DNA of 64,000 nucleotides from Ampelomyces quisqualis (lineage: Eukaryota; Ascomycota; Dothideomycetes; Pleosporales; Phaeosphaeriaceae). Each line of letters starts with the position of its first letter. Within the stretch, counting starts at the first letter, position 1. The position numbers were made by a program, and so were the translations under genes. The notes beneath the pieces were generated by a model. It was not told the origin of the DNA, did no database searches, and saw nothing but the letters and a program-made list of their open reading frames with translations. Below, one piece after another: positions 23,474 to 35,400 of the stretch. The stretch spans positions 806,001-870,000 of the forward strand of contig JAGTXZ010000006.1 of the NCBI GenBank assembly GCA_018398575.1, read 5' to 3'.

Positions 23474-24467
23474 ATGATGAATGGAGATCTGAACAATACA
23501 GCATCCGAGCGTATGCGAACAGAAATCACGGCTGATCCTGCGTATCGAGACCTATCTCTTGCAATCCCGCCTGCACAAGATGAGCCTAATATTCGGAGAC
23601 TGTATCGACCATTCCTCATCGAAGGGGACGCGCATGAAGACTGGGTGGCCCAACTCGAATTGAGCACTGTTCTGAAAATGGTTGATGTTCATGTACTCCG
23701 AAATGGCGGTGATCGATTAAAAGTACTCGTGTTACATGGAAGCATGCGAAAGCGGTAAGACATCTACTGCTGCCCAGCAGAAGTCATTCCTGAAATCGTG
23801 CAGATCCTACTCGCGGTTACTCGCGTACGAAGCTAGCCGCATACTTTTCCGGTTGGGTTGCGATGTCCGCATGTATGATCCTGCTGGTTTGCCGGTCAAA
23901 GATGACGAACAGCATTCGCACCCAAAGGTTCAGGAGTTGCGCGACCTGAGCAAGTGGAGTGATGGACACATCTGGATTAGTCCTGAACAGCACGGAAATC
24001 TAGTCAGTAACTACGAACGAGGCTTCCAGGCTCACTTTCTGACTGCTTGCAAACAGACGGCGGTTTTCAAAAACCAGATCGACTGGATACCTCTATCAAC
24101 TGGATCCGTTCGCCCGACACAAGGGCGTACATTAGCAATTGCGCAAGTCTCTGGTGGATCCCAATCCTTCAACACTGTCAACTCATTGCGCATTCTGGGT
24201 CGATGGATGCGCATGTTTGCAATACCGAATCAAAGCTCCATACCAATGGCATATAAACAATTCACCGAGGCGGAAGAAGGGAGTAGACTGATACCGAGCG
24301 GTAACAGAGATAGGCTGGTAGATTGCATGGAGGAATTCGTCAAGTACACCATCGTAATGCGCCCACATTTCAACCTTTTTGGTGATCGGTACAGCGAGAG
24401 GGAAGAGGAAAGAGCCAAAAAAGAGAAGGAAGCGAGGGAAGAGGACGTGAAGATCACAGAAATGTAG
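23474..24467 (+). CDS. arsH: ArsH-type NADPH:FMN oxidoreductase (organoarsenical resistance)
   Basis: Exons 23474-23754, 23804-24002 and 24057-24467 give 296 aa. ArsH is a flavodoxin-like NADPH-dependent FMN reductase that oxidises trivalent methylarsenicals and relieves oxidative stress in the cytosol. The phosphate-binding loop HGSMRKRSYSR is at about residues 88-98, followed by YDPAGLPVKDD, WSDGHIWISPEQHGN, FKNQIDWIPLSTGSVRPTQG and IAQVSGGSQSFN, all strongly ArsH-like. The C-terminus is a charged Glu/Lys tail. Intron 2 is 54 bp with an unusual GTCAGT donor and is open in frame, so retention would add 18 residues inside the HGNL/TAVF segment. An in-frame ATG at 23384 would add a basic 30-residue extension that could be a mitochondrial presequence. 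I prefer 23474 because the family usually begins close to the GDLNNT segment. Confidence 0.9.
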
Positions 24468-24670
24468 AATGATATTGTGTCGAAATGTGTATCAAGATAG
24501 ACTAGCGTGCGGGGAGATGACGAATGACGTCGCCCTGCTAAACATCTTGCAGTAATGACAAACCAAGAATAATGAAATAGTGACAAACCGTTGAACATCA
24601 ATTTATGTGAACATAGGTTTCCATAGTCAGCCAGGCACATCCTTTTTACATTGGCTCGAATTAAGCGACG

Positions 24671-26161
24671 ATGAATGACAGAATGGTGAATGAAACCCCG
24701 AGTCAACCAAATACAACAAACGAACTCAAAAACATGCCTAGAATGGACATCAACTCGGAGGAAGTTCTGCCGGATGGTGGATATGGTTGGATCTGTGTGG
24801 GTGCTTGCTTCACTATCAATTGCTTCACATGGGGCGCGGTCTCGGTAAGCTCTATATTTACTAGCATACTTAGTATAATTGAGCAGACCTGTAGCTCTGT
24901 TTGCCTACTGACACACTTCCTTTCATAGGCTTACGGTGTCTACCTGTCTCATTATCTTGCCGACGAAATCTTTCCCGAAGCATCAACGTGGGACTATGCC
25001 TTTGTCGGGGGCTTCAACTTTGCCATCGCCATGCTCATAGCCCCCGTCGTCACCATCCTGACGCGAAAGCTCGGAACACACATCGTTATGTCAATTGGAA
25101 TGCTACTACAGTGTGCTGGTTTCATATCAGCATCGTTCGCACATCGGATATGGCAGCTGCATATCTCCCAGGGCGTGCTCATCGGCTGCGGCATTGGCTG
25201 TCTTTACATCCCTGCCTTGCCAATTCTGTCGCAATGGTTCGTGCGGAGAAGAAGTCTGGCAAACGGCATTAGTGCTGCGGGTTCTGGCGTTGGCGGCGCT
25301 GCGTTCACATGGGGCACTGAAGCCATCATTCAGCGCTGGAATATCAGCTGGGCGCTACGCATCACAGGACTCATCGCACTTGTTGCTCAGCTCATTGCTA
25401 TCACCCTTATACGAGATCGAAATCAAGTCATCAAGCCTACTCAACTTGGCTTCGATACGAAGTTACTAAGAAGATATGAAGTGCTGCTGCTGCTAGCTTG
25501 GGCTTTCACTAGCATGTTTGGGTACATAGTGCTATTATTTTCACTTTCCGATTTTGCGCTGTCGATAGGTCTATCGCGAGCACAAGCTACGGATATGATT
25601 GGACTCTTGAACGTCGGTACTGCTGTTGGACGGCCTATTATTGGCATACTCAGCGACAGATGGAGCCGTATAGATACCGCAGGTGCCCTTACACTACTGT
25701 GTGGACTTTCTTGCTTCGCTTTCTGGTTGCCCGCGACGTCGTACGGGCTCACAGTATTCTTCGCCATTTTATGTGGTGCTTTGCTAGGGGTCTTTTGGAT
25801 GGTAAGTGCAGGCTCCTCGCACTTGTGGATAAGATTCAATTAAATCCCTCCAGACGATCGGTCCGTTATGTGTTGAGGTTGCTGGGATCAAGAATTTACA
25901 ATCTCTTCTATCCTTATCATGGGCTTCTGTAATCATACCGGCGCTAGGTGCGTATTTTCGAATACTCTATGTCATCCCCGGGGATGTTGATTTATTACTG
26001 CAGCATCCGAGGGTATTGCATTGAAACTGCGACGTTCATTTTCTTCCCGGAAGTATCTACACGTGCAGATCTTTGCTGGGCTTGCGTATGTTGTTGCGAG
26101 TGGTTTTATGTTGCAGCTTCGTAGAGTAAAGCGCCGTCAGACGCGGAACCACACGGTATAG
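24671..26161 (+). CDS. Monocarboxylate-transporter-like MFS permease (MCT/MCH family)
   Basis: Exons 24671-24844, 24929-25801, 25854-25947 and 26004-26161 encode 432 aa. All introns are GT-AG and in frame. The signature PDGGYGW at residues 34-40, just before the first helix, is the hallmark of the MCT family. It is followed by a helix, the segment AYGVYLSHYL, and later GIGCLYIPALPILSQWFVRRRSLANGI and GRPIIGILSDRWSR. The end, SEGIALKLRR and YLHVQIFAG, matches fungal MCH proteins. These are plasma-membrane or mitochondrial permeases whose substrates in fungi (mono- or dicarboxylates, riboflavin) vary. It starts 203 bp after arsH on the same strand, so a shared stress role is possible but not shown. 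Confidence 0.87.
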
Positions 26162-26308
26162 TCGAATGCAATGTAGATGGAGACGATATCGTGGTGTTCC
26201 CGTGCAAACATTTACCTTAGGTGGCAATTTCGCTTAATTCCGATATCTCCGAAACTTCTGTACGTGAACATTGTCCACGTATCATCCACAACGAATCAAC
26301 TACCAAAT

Positions 26309-27161
26309 ATGTCAAAGAAAGTGCGTTATTAGAGTCTCCAATCACAGGTAGCACTATGACCTAAACATGCAGTAGGGAACTGACACGGCATCTTCCCTGC
26401 GCATCCGGGAGAATCAGCGACGCTCCCGGAATCGCCGCAAGGAGCTCATCGAGGAACTCCAAGCACGCATACACGAATACGAGCGCAAAGGTATTGCAGC
26501 AACACATGATATGCAGCGTGCTGCACGCAAAGTTGCCCAGGAGAACACGCGCTTGCGCTCCTTACTTGCACGCCACGGCGTATCGCAAGCCCAAGTAGAC
26601 AGCTACCTGCAGTCCACTGACGCGGATGAAGAATCGGCAAACATCACGGTTCAGACGGCCACGAATCTATTTCGGGGTCAAATCGAGACAGCTACGAGGG
26701 TGCTGCATCCCATGCTCAATATAGCGCAGGAATCAGAGCGCGACCATCACATCGATGACAGCCACATCGACATTGATGCCGATGCTATCAAACATCCATC
26801 GAGACAGCAGAATTTTCATGAATATGCTGCTACAACGAACCTGGAGTCTACGCATACGCAAACTGTTCTCGGCACACTTCTGCCGACCAGCGTTTCCCGA
26901 CACGAAGAATTCAACGATGCGGTGAATGAACCAATCTGCCCAAATACTTCAGATTGCTTCTGCCCTTCCGCAACAACAAGATCTGCATCTGATCCACCAA
27001 GATCTGGTCTTGAAATTACATGTGAAGCAGCTGCTACCATCATTATCGAAATGCGCGGCGACGGAGACGTAGAAGCAGTTCGCGCTTCATTAGGCTGTGC
27101 AGGCCGTGAGAATTGCAATGTCAGAAATTCCACTGTACTGCAGGTCATGGATGAAGACTAA
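26309..27161 (+). CDS. bZIP transcription factor
   Basis: Exons 26309-26320 and 26376-27161 (55-bp intron) give 265 aa. A four-residue first exon joins GTDTASS in frame. The acceptor ending TAG at 26375 is needed because the preceding CAG would leave an in-frame stop. The basic region RIRENQRRSRNRRKELIEEL (about residues 13-32) leads into a leucine-zipper-like helix IHEY...RKVAQENTRLRSLLARHG. The C-terminus, CEAAATIIIEMRGDGDVEAV then LGCAGRENCNVRNSTVLQVMD, is the conserved tail of a common fungal bZIP family. It should act in the nucleus as a dimer. It lies 147 bp after the MFS gene on the same strand and may regulate its neighbours, which is inference only. Confidence 0.85.
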
Positions 27162-27559
27162 ACTTAAGATGACATTGGTTCTTCCCGCCACTTTTTGCAA
27201 CTCTACTCCACTCGATCGTGGCGCTGACCACGTCTTATTCCCGCCAGGGACCAGCCTCCATCTGCACGCAGTAAGACGGCACAGAAGTACGCAGCTCATA
27301 CATAGGTATCGCGGATCATCATATTTTCCATCACTTGGCAAGCATTTCGCAAGCCCACCCTTTTCCAAAACCACGCATCGCACCTCTCGCACATGCAACA
27401 CTCAGCAGATCGATAAGGCCTTGCACAGCGATTTTCGGGCGTCAAGATTCAAGGAATCACTTCTTCTGGACCGATGCGATCAATGGTGTCGCGTCGTTAT
27501 TTTCGGGCATCACAAATCTCTGGCGCCAGGCATTTTGAGTGATGTGGCCTCGATGAGGG
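27162..27559. other. Intergenic region after the bZIP gene
   Basis: Two overlapping short frames cover this interval on the plus strand without recognisable motifs. It separates the convergent bZIP gene and ABC pseudogene and probably holds only 3' sequences. Confidence 0.5.
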
Positions 27560-28930
27560 CTAGATGCGAACTGTGCCGCGATACAATACACGGAATATAC
27601 GGGATTGTAATTTCAGGCCCTGACTTCGGGCTAACACAAGATGAACCAGAGAAGACCAGGGGCTAGAGATACGGATGTTTTTTGGCATTCGGATCGTATC
27701 GACGGATGCGGTAGTCTCTTCGAAAACGATGATAAAGAAGCGGCGTATCATGGCGTGCGCGAGGCAGAGAATTTGGCGTTAGCCGTAATATAACATGTCG
27801 GGGCTGATTTTGGCGTTAAATCCGATGTCTGGGTGGTCGAGAAGGTGGCTGCGTTGTTCTCTGTGGAGAGCAAAGATGACTTGGTCATCGGAAATGGCGC
27901 CAAGTGGGTCGATTTTCTCGCAAATAAAGCCAGCCAAAATATAGAGGTTCTGTGGTAGGGCGATATGGTGATTACGGACAAGTTGACGAGGAAGATTCGC
28001 AATCTCGGTTCCACCGAGAACGATCTGGTCGGAAGACAGGTTCATCAAGCGAAGGAGGGCGGATACGAGCGATGTTTTCTTGAGCCAGATCGACCCACAA
28101 AGTCAAGCTCTGTGTCCGGTGGATCCGCAAAAGACATGTCATCCAATGTAGCTTTCTTTGCCGCCAAACTTTGGTCAAGTTTCAGGCGCAGGCTGGTCCT
28201 CACCTGTGGGGTTCTCAGTTTCTACTGCATCACTAGAAGCACGCACACGCGTCAGAGCGCCCCTGGAAGTGTCAAGCGGTTTCTATGCGGTGATGAGCCG
28301 CCTGAGAATCTGTGAGAAGCCTACAAGGTTGGTGAGCGCGAGGGCAATCATATCCGAATCAACCGTGCCCTTTGTCTTGATACCGACCATGACAAGCAGG
28401 ACAGCCATGCCGCCAATCACTAGGTCAAGCATCATGTTGAGCCATTTTTATACGCAACACAGAAGATGACTTAGTTGCTGAGCTTTGTTGAGCACGTCAA
28501 GGAAGCGTGAAAGATGTTGGTACTCCCATCAAAACGCCCGGACCGTCACGAGTTCACTAAGCATCTCGAGATACTGTGTACCAAGCTATACTTGTGTCTC
28601 GATATAAGGGATGCACAGGCGTCGAAAAGTGTGCAAGTATTATACTTGCAAGAAACATAGAACGACAAGGATGAGCGGCACAGCAACGCCGACATACTTT
28701 GCAGATGCCAGAATGACCAGTAGCTGAGCCAAGCACAGGAACATGTTCATCGCTGTCTTGATTAACGACACAGGAAGCTCTATTTCGATAGGTTCAAGAT
28801 CTTGCCTGAAGCAGTTCGTTGTGATTCCAGTATCCGTAGAGCAGAAGAACGACATGGGCGCATTCAGCACAGTCTGAAGCAATTCTTCGTGTGACCACCG
28901 ACCCGCTTGCAGTGTCATGGTCATGATGAG
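27560..28930 (-). pseudogene. ABCC (MRP-type) transporter remnant
   Basis: The minus strand carries a second transmembrane domain piece (28924-28640) reading ELLQTVLNAPMSFF, DTGITTNCFRQDLEPIEIELP and ILASAKYVGVAVPLILVVL. It then has nucleotide-binding-domain 2 sequence (28048-27780) reading MMNLSSDQIVLGGTEIANLP, HHIALPQNLYILAG and GFNAKISPDMLYYG, and a Walker B region decayed to EETTASVD (27720-27690). The ABC signature that should follow is missing, and frameshifts lie between the blocks. Intact ABCC pumps export conjugates and drugs across the plasma or vacuolar membrane. Base composition is ordinary, so decay here is not the RIP type seen in the AT-rich blocks. The 5' half of the gene was not found with confidence. 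Confidence 0.78.
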
Positions 28931-30663
28931 AATCCCAAAATGCTACATTTCTGTCAGTTTATAAAGCGAGCCAACCTTTGTCGCCTGCCCCTTTCTCAAA
29001 GTCGACGGTCTCTGCCCAGCTTTTAACTACGTCCAAAAAGCCTACAGAGGTCTGAAAGCACATCGTGACATGACGGCGTCATCAACCGACCACGCAGATC
29101 GCATGAACATAACTGCGGCACACGTGTATGTCCCCGACAACCAGAAGACCACTTCAGGAAATGCATCAAAGAAACGGCGAATGAGTCGCACTCTACGGCT
29201 TCGAAGTACTGCTCAAGTGGCCACTTGAGCTCGACCGCACCTATATAGTACACTTTTGCGGTGGCCACTCAGCCTAGAAACAGATATCACAGCGTCCAGG
29301 CTTTTTGCCGCATGCGCGATTGAAGCCTTCAATAGCACAGCCCCTCGAGGAACAGGCGGCAGAAAATTTGGTGGGAACTATGTAGCAGCTATTCACCACA
29401 TGGAAAAAGCGCGCGCTCAGGGGTGTCATGTTACGCTGCTTCTCGATACACAGAAACACAAATGTACTGAGGAATTCTAGACGTCGGGATTCATCGACAT
29501 TGGCATAAGGAGACTCGGCTAGCAAGCTGTTATCGTTGTGCCTGACAGCAAGAATATTGAGGATGAGTTTGGGTGGGTGAATGTTGGAAAGGATGAGGAT
29601 TTGTTGATGCCGAAGCAGGAGAAGTTTGAGGAACCAAATGTTGTCAACATATAGTTACCGATTATGGACGCTGGGGCTCATGAGAAGAGTGGCGCAATAT
29701 TGAGTGCGCCAGTTGAGGTTCAGATCAAAGTATAGAATGTAGCACGCAGGTTGTATACAGTTTTGTTCATATCGCGTGCGCCAAGGAACCGTAAACATTG
29801 CATGTTACTCCAGCTTGATACCTACACAGACGTTCCGACGATACTGAAGCGAGTCTGCATCGCAAATTCAATAGCTTACCTTGCTGTAGTCTGTGTTGGT
29901 CGCGATGGATGCCGTGAAATTCTAGCCTTCACTTTGGCTCAACGAAAAAAGTGCGGTTTTGCTAGTCTTCACCTGCTCAGTGAATGACTACCCTAGCCAA
30001 TAGATTATCTACTCGCCTTTATCATTTGAGCTGAGTACACTTTGCCGGTTGGTGATGATTGTGTCGAGGCCCTATAGTTAGAACGAGCTGCTGATAAGGA
30101 TCGGATCTTTGTACAACATGGGGTAGGAGAAGTCGGAGCTTGCCTTGTGCTGCCGCACAGACATTCCGCTTTACATTCACGAGGGCAAAGTTTAGAAGTT
30201 CCAGGGGTATTAGAATGAAGGGTTATGACTCAAATCTATCTAGGTTTTCGCTCTACTAGTACACAGAGTGTGCCTCATCCCCAGCAACTACTAAAAGCTA
30301 TACATCTAACCAAATTACATTGACAAGTGAAAGATATGACGTCGTGATCTATGAGTCCGGTCGCTAACATGCTAAGATACGGAGAGAGAGAGAACACCCA
30401 AACAACAACAGCGCTAAATGCAATACAGCAAAAAAGGAGACAAGCGAGCGTAGAAGGTAAATTTTTACAAGGTATCGGGGATTAATGAGGCGTCCAAAGT
30501 GCACCGTTTGGATGAGGCATTTTGATTGGTTCAAGGTGGCTGCGATGTACGGAGCTGATGTACGAACCTTGAAGTCCGTAAGCACAACGCTCTGCTGAGC
30601 GAAGGAAATAAACCAGCCAGTCTGACCCAAGTCGTACGACCAAGTATATAAGACTTGAACAGC
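28931..30663. other. Region with no supportable gene between ABC remnant and regulator
   Basis: Short frames of 74-88 residues occur on both strands without recognised motifs. Part of 28931-29650 may be further eroded ABC transporter sequence. I could not identify TMD1 or NBD1 in it. Confidence 0.4.
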
Positions 30664-32489
30664 TCAACCCAAGCACAACAATCTCGTCCCCAAAGCTGTT
30701 GTGCTGCTGCTTGGGCTCAACATGTCGTCCCACCAACCTTCGCGTCTCTGGGAACTCGGATCTTGCATGGCGAGCCATATGCATAGGCCACTTATACGCT
30801 TGAGCACTGCTGGAAGCGTGTTTTTGTCGCCTTCCCGAATTGGTACGACTCGCTGGTAGAGGCAATCCCGCTTATCTGAATTTGCCGTTACGGCAGCAAT
30901 AAAGAGCGGCCACACGGGATAAATCGCTGTGTACAGGCTGCCCTTGACTGGAAAAGAGAGCAGTACGCTGTGCAAGGAGTCGGTCAACTCGAGAACCGAC
31001 GGATGGAAGCGGGTGAAGCTAGGCACTGTAAGTACAGGAAAATAGCGACAATAGTAAAACTTACCCGTAGAGGCGACATCGTATGTAGACCAGCGCTGCC
31101 AGGCGGAAAGCTTCGGCTGTCGCAAGCAGCACTTCCTGCTCAGCAGGTTGAAGTTCGCTTGTCCACTGCTTCAGGTTCTGTAATTGCGTCTCCTGAAGTT
31201 GCGCATACATGAGACGATTGGGGGGGCTTGGCGTCTCGGTAGCAAGGGAGGTGACAGATGAGATGAGAAAAATAAGCTGGGGCGAAAGGCCGAGAGTAAC
31301 ACAGATCTGCTGCGCCTCGGTTGATGGCGTGCTCTCATACCAGTTCTTCTTCTCGAGCGAGTGGAAATGCGTGTTGCGGAGTTGACTGCATGTCTGTGCT
31401 GTCCGAGCAAGTACAAGCTGAGTGCGTATGAAGAGTGCCACATCAGAGTGGAGATTGACTAGATCGGTCGGTATTGTATCGAAAATATTGGCGTGGCACG
31501 ACCAGCACAGTAGTGAATCATGGCTGTTGATTGCTGCATGATGCATGAGCAACATGCTGGTTGCAATTGCGCCATCGTAGTTCTGTCCGCTGCTAATCTG
31601 CCCAGTCAAAGTCTTCAGGGCCTGTGTTGAATAGTACAACTCTGCTTGATGGTACAGCTCCTTCTCCGACGGAAGGTACTCGCAGATGTAGGACGCCGAC
31701 AGGCTGAGAAGCGCATAGCGCGTGCTCAGACAGGCACTTGAGACCTTCAGCATTGAAGTGTACGCATTGGGCTGCGTGGAAGCGGATCGACCCGGGCAGA
31801 TGCCGTTGATGTAAAAGTCCGTAAGGGTCCGCTCTATGTCTCCGCCCCACATAATACTTGATGGCACGTACTTAATAAGACTTACAAAGCCAGTTTCGTG
31901 GGAAGAGCTGCTGTCCAGGGAGTGTACAGATTGTGGGGTAAACGGGCTGCTAGAGTTTGCCCGCAAAGCATCCATGTCAGCCATTGGAGAATCGACTGTG
32001 GACGTTAGCTCCTTTTCAGGTCCCGCCGGTTATGTTACGCCTACCTTGCATACCAGGGAGATCAGATAGCTCACAAAGGAAATCTTGGCATGCATCTGCC
32101 TTCGACCGCTGTATGTGCCGTATCCGCTGTATGACTAGGGTCACTGCGCCGGTATCCTGAATGAGTGACAAATATGGCGGTTGCTGCTGAAGTGTGCCTT
32201 TGAGCTTCTCGAACTGTTTGCTGTTGAGTTCACCTAGCCGCCAATACAGTTGCCCAAGCACTTCCAGTAAAACGACTCCCGGACCTTCGGTAATCATCCA
32301 TTGTCTTATGACAAGAAGGTTTCGCCTGCTATTTCTCTGATTACCCTCGGTCGGTAGATCTACTACCCTTCCGAGTAGTCTGTCGATATGTGTACAGTCG
32401 AGACAATTGAGGTCGGGTGACATGGAGAGGTGTTGGAGAGCATCATTGGCTGCCTCCAAGGCCTTTGTGAGTCGCTTGTCAGCATCCAT
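30664..32489 (-). CDS. Fungal-specific transcription regulator (Fungal_trans_2-like), zinc cluster not seen
   Basis: The model on the minus strand is exons 32489-32045, 31995-31065 and 31018-30664, 576 aa, introns of 49 and 46 bp. The acceptor of intron 2 must be the TAG at 31021-31019, since the earlier CAG leaves an in-frame stop. From about residue 190 the protein reads LTDFYINGICPG, LSTRYALLSLSASYICEYLP, ELYHQAELYYSTQALKTLT and DGAIATSMLLMHH. This is the alpha-helical pattern of the Fungal_trans_2 domain that follows Zn2Cys6 clusters in nuclear regulators. No Cys6 cluster precedes it. The first 150 residues are Leu/Gln-rich with an unrecognised fold. The gene may have a further 5' exon, may have lost its DNA-binding domain, or may act as a co-regulator. 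Confidence 0.72.
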
Positions 32490-35400
32490 GGTCTAGATGG
32501 TACGTAATGAAAGTCCGCAGTGATGTCTGGTTGCGGTCGTATCGCTGGCTGAACCAAGTAGTCTTATGCCTGGAGGGATATGGAAAGTGAGCGCAGATGG
32601 ACCTGCCAGTTATGCGTGCAAAGTTTCGATTCCGAGTCCGTCAAGTCGATACTCTGCCTGTGTGCAATGAATTCGGAGAATCACTAGTGATACCGGGACA
32701 GCGCCCCAGGTAATCTATAACTAAGCGACGAGAAAGAGAGAAATCCAGAGGTATTAACAGACGAGGTCCAGCCGCGTTGGTCGGCTTGCAGACTGAGAGG
32801 CTGACGGCATGTATCCCCGGTAAGTCCCCGATAGCATCCCCATATCGAGCTTCGCTCTCAGGCCAGGGTCGTAACACGAGCCAGGATCAGACACAAGCTT
32901 TTGGTGGCGTAATGTGTTGGTAGCTACAGGAAACACTGACAGCTTGCCGCGTCTTGTGATTGGGCCATCCATATGTGTGGTAAGGCTGTCAGGTCGGGGC
33001 GTGGGCGGCGGAAGACCTGTAGCAAAGATGCGTCGCCAGTCCAAACACTAGCGTGGCCGCGTGCCCGCATTAGCTAGGCGAGTGTTCCGGACATAAGCCC
33101 GAGTGAATAGGCATTTCCAAGTAGATTCGATGGTGTTCTGATGGCTTGCACTTTGATCGGGAACACAGCGAGTGCAGTGAATGTTCCGGGACGCACGACT
33201 CGGGTTAGCCGGGCTGGATTGGGAAAAGCGGCATCTCCTAATGTGCCGCGGAAATCTCTGCTATTCAAAGAAACATAGCCCGGGATTCCACCTTTCGTGG
33301 CCTGCTGTCATCGCGAAATCGAGGACATGCTTTCTAATCGTCACTGGACGTGTCCGCAAAATCAAATCTCCGTTCTAGCTTTTGCGGCGCTGTCAGGTCC
33401 AGTCACCGTGGTCAAGCTGCTGCCGCAAAGAGAAGCGGAAACCCATCGCTTGCACTACTGACTAGGAAGAGCCATAACGTGGTTTCGTACCAGGCAGAGA
33501 CGAATGCACAGGTGAGGCCTCACTAAAGCTGCGCACAGTAGCTGCCCTGTCCGTCTGCTCATGGTCAAAGTGCGCGGGTACGGACAGATCACCCACCGAT
33601 GGCTGCCGACTACAGTTCACGAGCAGAGCTGCCAATAGTAGACAACGATTGCATTTGCACTACTCTTCAAATCATATCCATGAACTGACAGCCTGGCGGC
33701 TATACCTGTTCAGAGATTACTTATCACGATCAAGCTTTATATACCTGCTTGGTCCCATCTATTTGCGGATCCCACGGGGAATTAACGATCACCAGCATAG
33801 ATTCGCTGGAAAACATCTCCAAGTCTTGGCTTACCATCACAATTTTCCTGACCCGGCATCTTGTTGAAGCAGATCTTTTGGGAGTTGCTCTCGCGAGCAA
33901 TACCAAAAGTCCTGTTCGCGTGGCACGCAAAGCCTGCCTCTCTTCTGCATATATTTAATGCAGTGCTAAATATAACAGGTACCACTCTTCATACAGTTTG
34001 TACGGTATTTCCTTTTACGACAGTCTCAGCTTACAGTAAGGAGCGCTTAGCATGGGGGCCAGGCGCTCCTTTCCGCCGTGGTCACATCTTCACATACTCC
34101 TCTTCTTGACATTGACTACAACTTGCATAAATCCAATAGCATACTCTTCAACGATCCTGACGATGATCGAACCAAATTACACCTAGCCCTTTTTAAAGAT
34201 GTCATGAGGCCGCAGAAAGACGAGAAGGACAAGCTCAAACTCAGGATGTTCAACCTAGGCTGAACATCGTGTACCTTCAAACAAACAGACCATTGCTCCT
34301 TTCGCAGAGTAAGAAATAAGCTCCAGCATACTCTGTTGGGACGATAACGGATATACGCTGTTAGCCTTTTCGCGAGACCAGGCTCAAACATGTCAAGACA
34401 TTCTTGACTTGGAAACTCGAATGAGATATCAGCGCCGCGCACGCCTGAATTCGTCATGCATGAATGTGGCCTCCTGCCTTTGCCACTAACAACCGAAGGC
34501 TTGGGTGGGCTGCGACCTGAAATCACGACTGAATCAGACCGTTATTGGACATAGTTGCAGGTTCAGGAAGAGAACAACAAGCAATTGAGGGTGGCACAGA
34601 ACTTCGGCTCCCTCGACCGACTACACGAGACCTTTATGGAGCGTTCCAGACCTACATTGTATCCTTACGGAAGATGAGACGTTCTCTTACGAAAGACAAG
34701 ATGTTTATTTTCCAAGTTTTTGAGCGTCTGATCGTGCATTACCGCATCTATCTTCAACCGTCCTGTTTTTCTCAGCCATTTCTGGGAATACAATAACTCG
34801 GTTCCAGTCTCTGTTTACACCATAATTGGCCGTAATGTGCTCTGCTGACCTCAAGCCTGCGTCCTGAAGTGCATGCAGTGTCATGTGGTTGGATGCCACG
34901 AGTGAGGCCGATACGGCACGCGTGATTAGCAGCTTCCTCGCCGCCCCTTCACTCCTCCTTTTCTCTAACAACAAAACCACCACACCATCACAATCGCGAA
35001 TCGGGAGCAACATCAATTCACCTAATCTCTCTGCTGCAGTATCTCCGTGCTAACAAAGCTCGTATTGACCTCGAAGCTCCGCTTGCAGGGCTTACTGCAT
35101 GCATCGCTCCTCCCATGAAATGCGACACATAAGATACGCGATTCGATTCTTACTCATGCGAATGATCAATCGTTGCCTCCCCGTCGAAGGGATCTGAGCA
35201 TACGAAGTCCTACCAGATCGTGATCTGTCACATTCATTGGTTAGGTCCGATATGAAACACATAATCCCCGGCGCGATGGTGTAGGCGTGCGGTCACTTGT
35301 CCAAATGCGGCACATCTCACAACTCCACCAACACCGGATTTGTAGCCGGACTTTCGGCCGTGTGCCCGATGGCTTTTTTTCTTTGCCGTCAATACCGATG

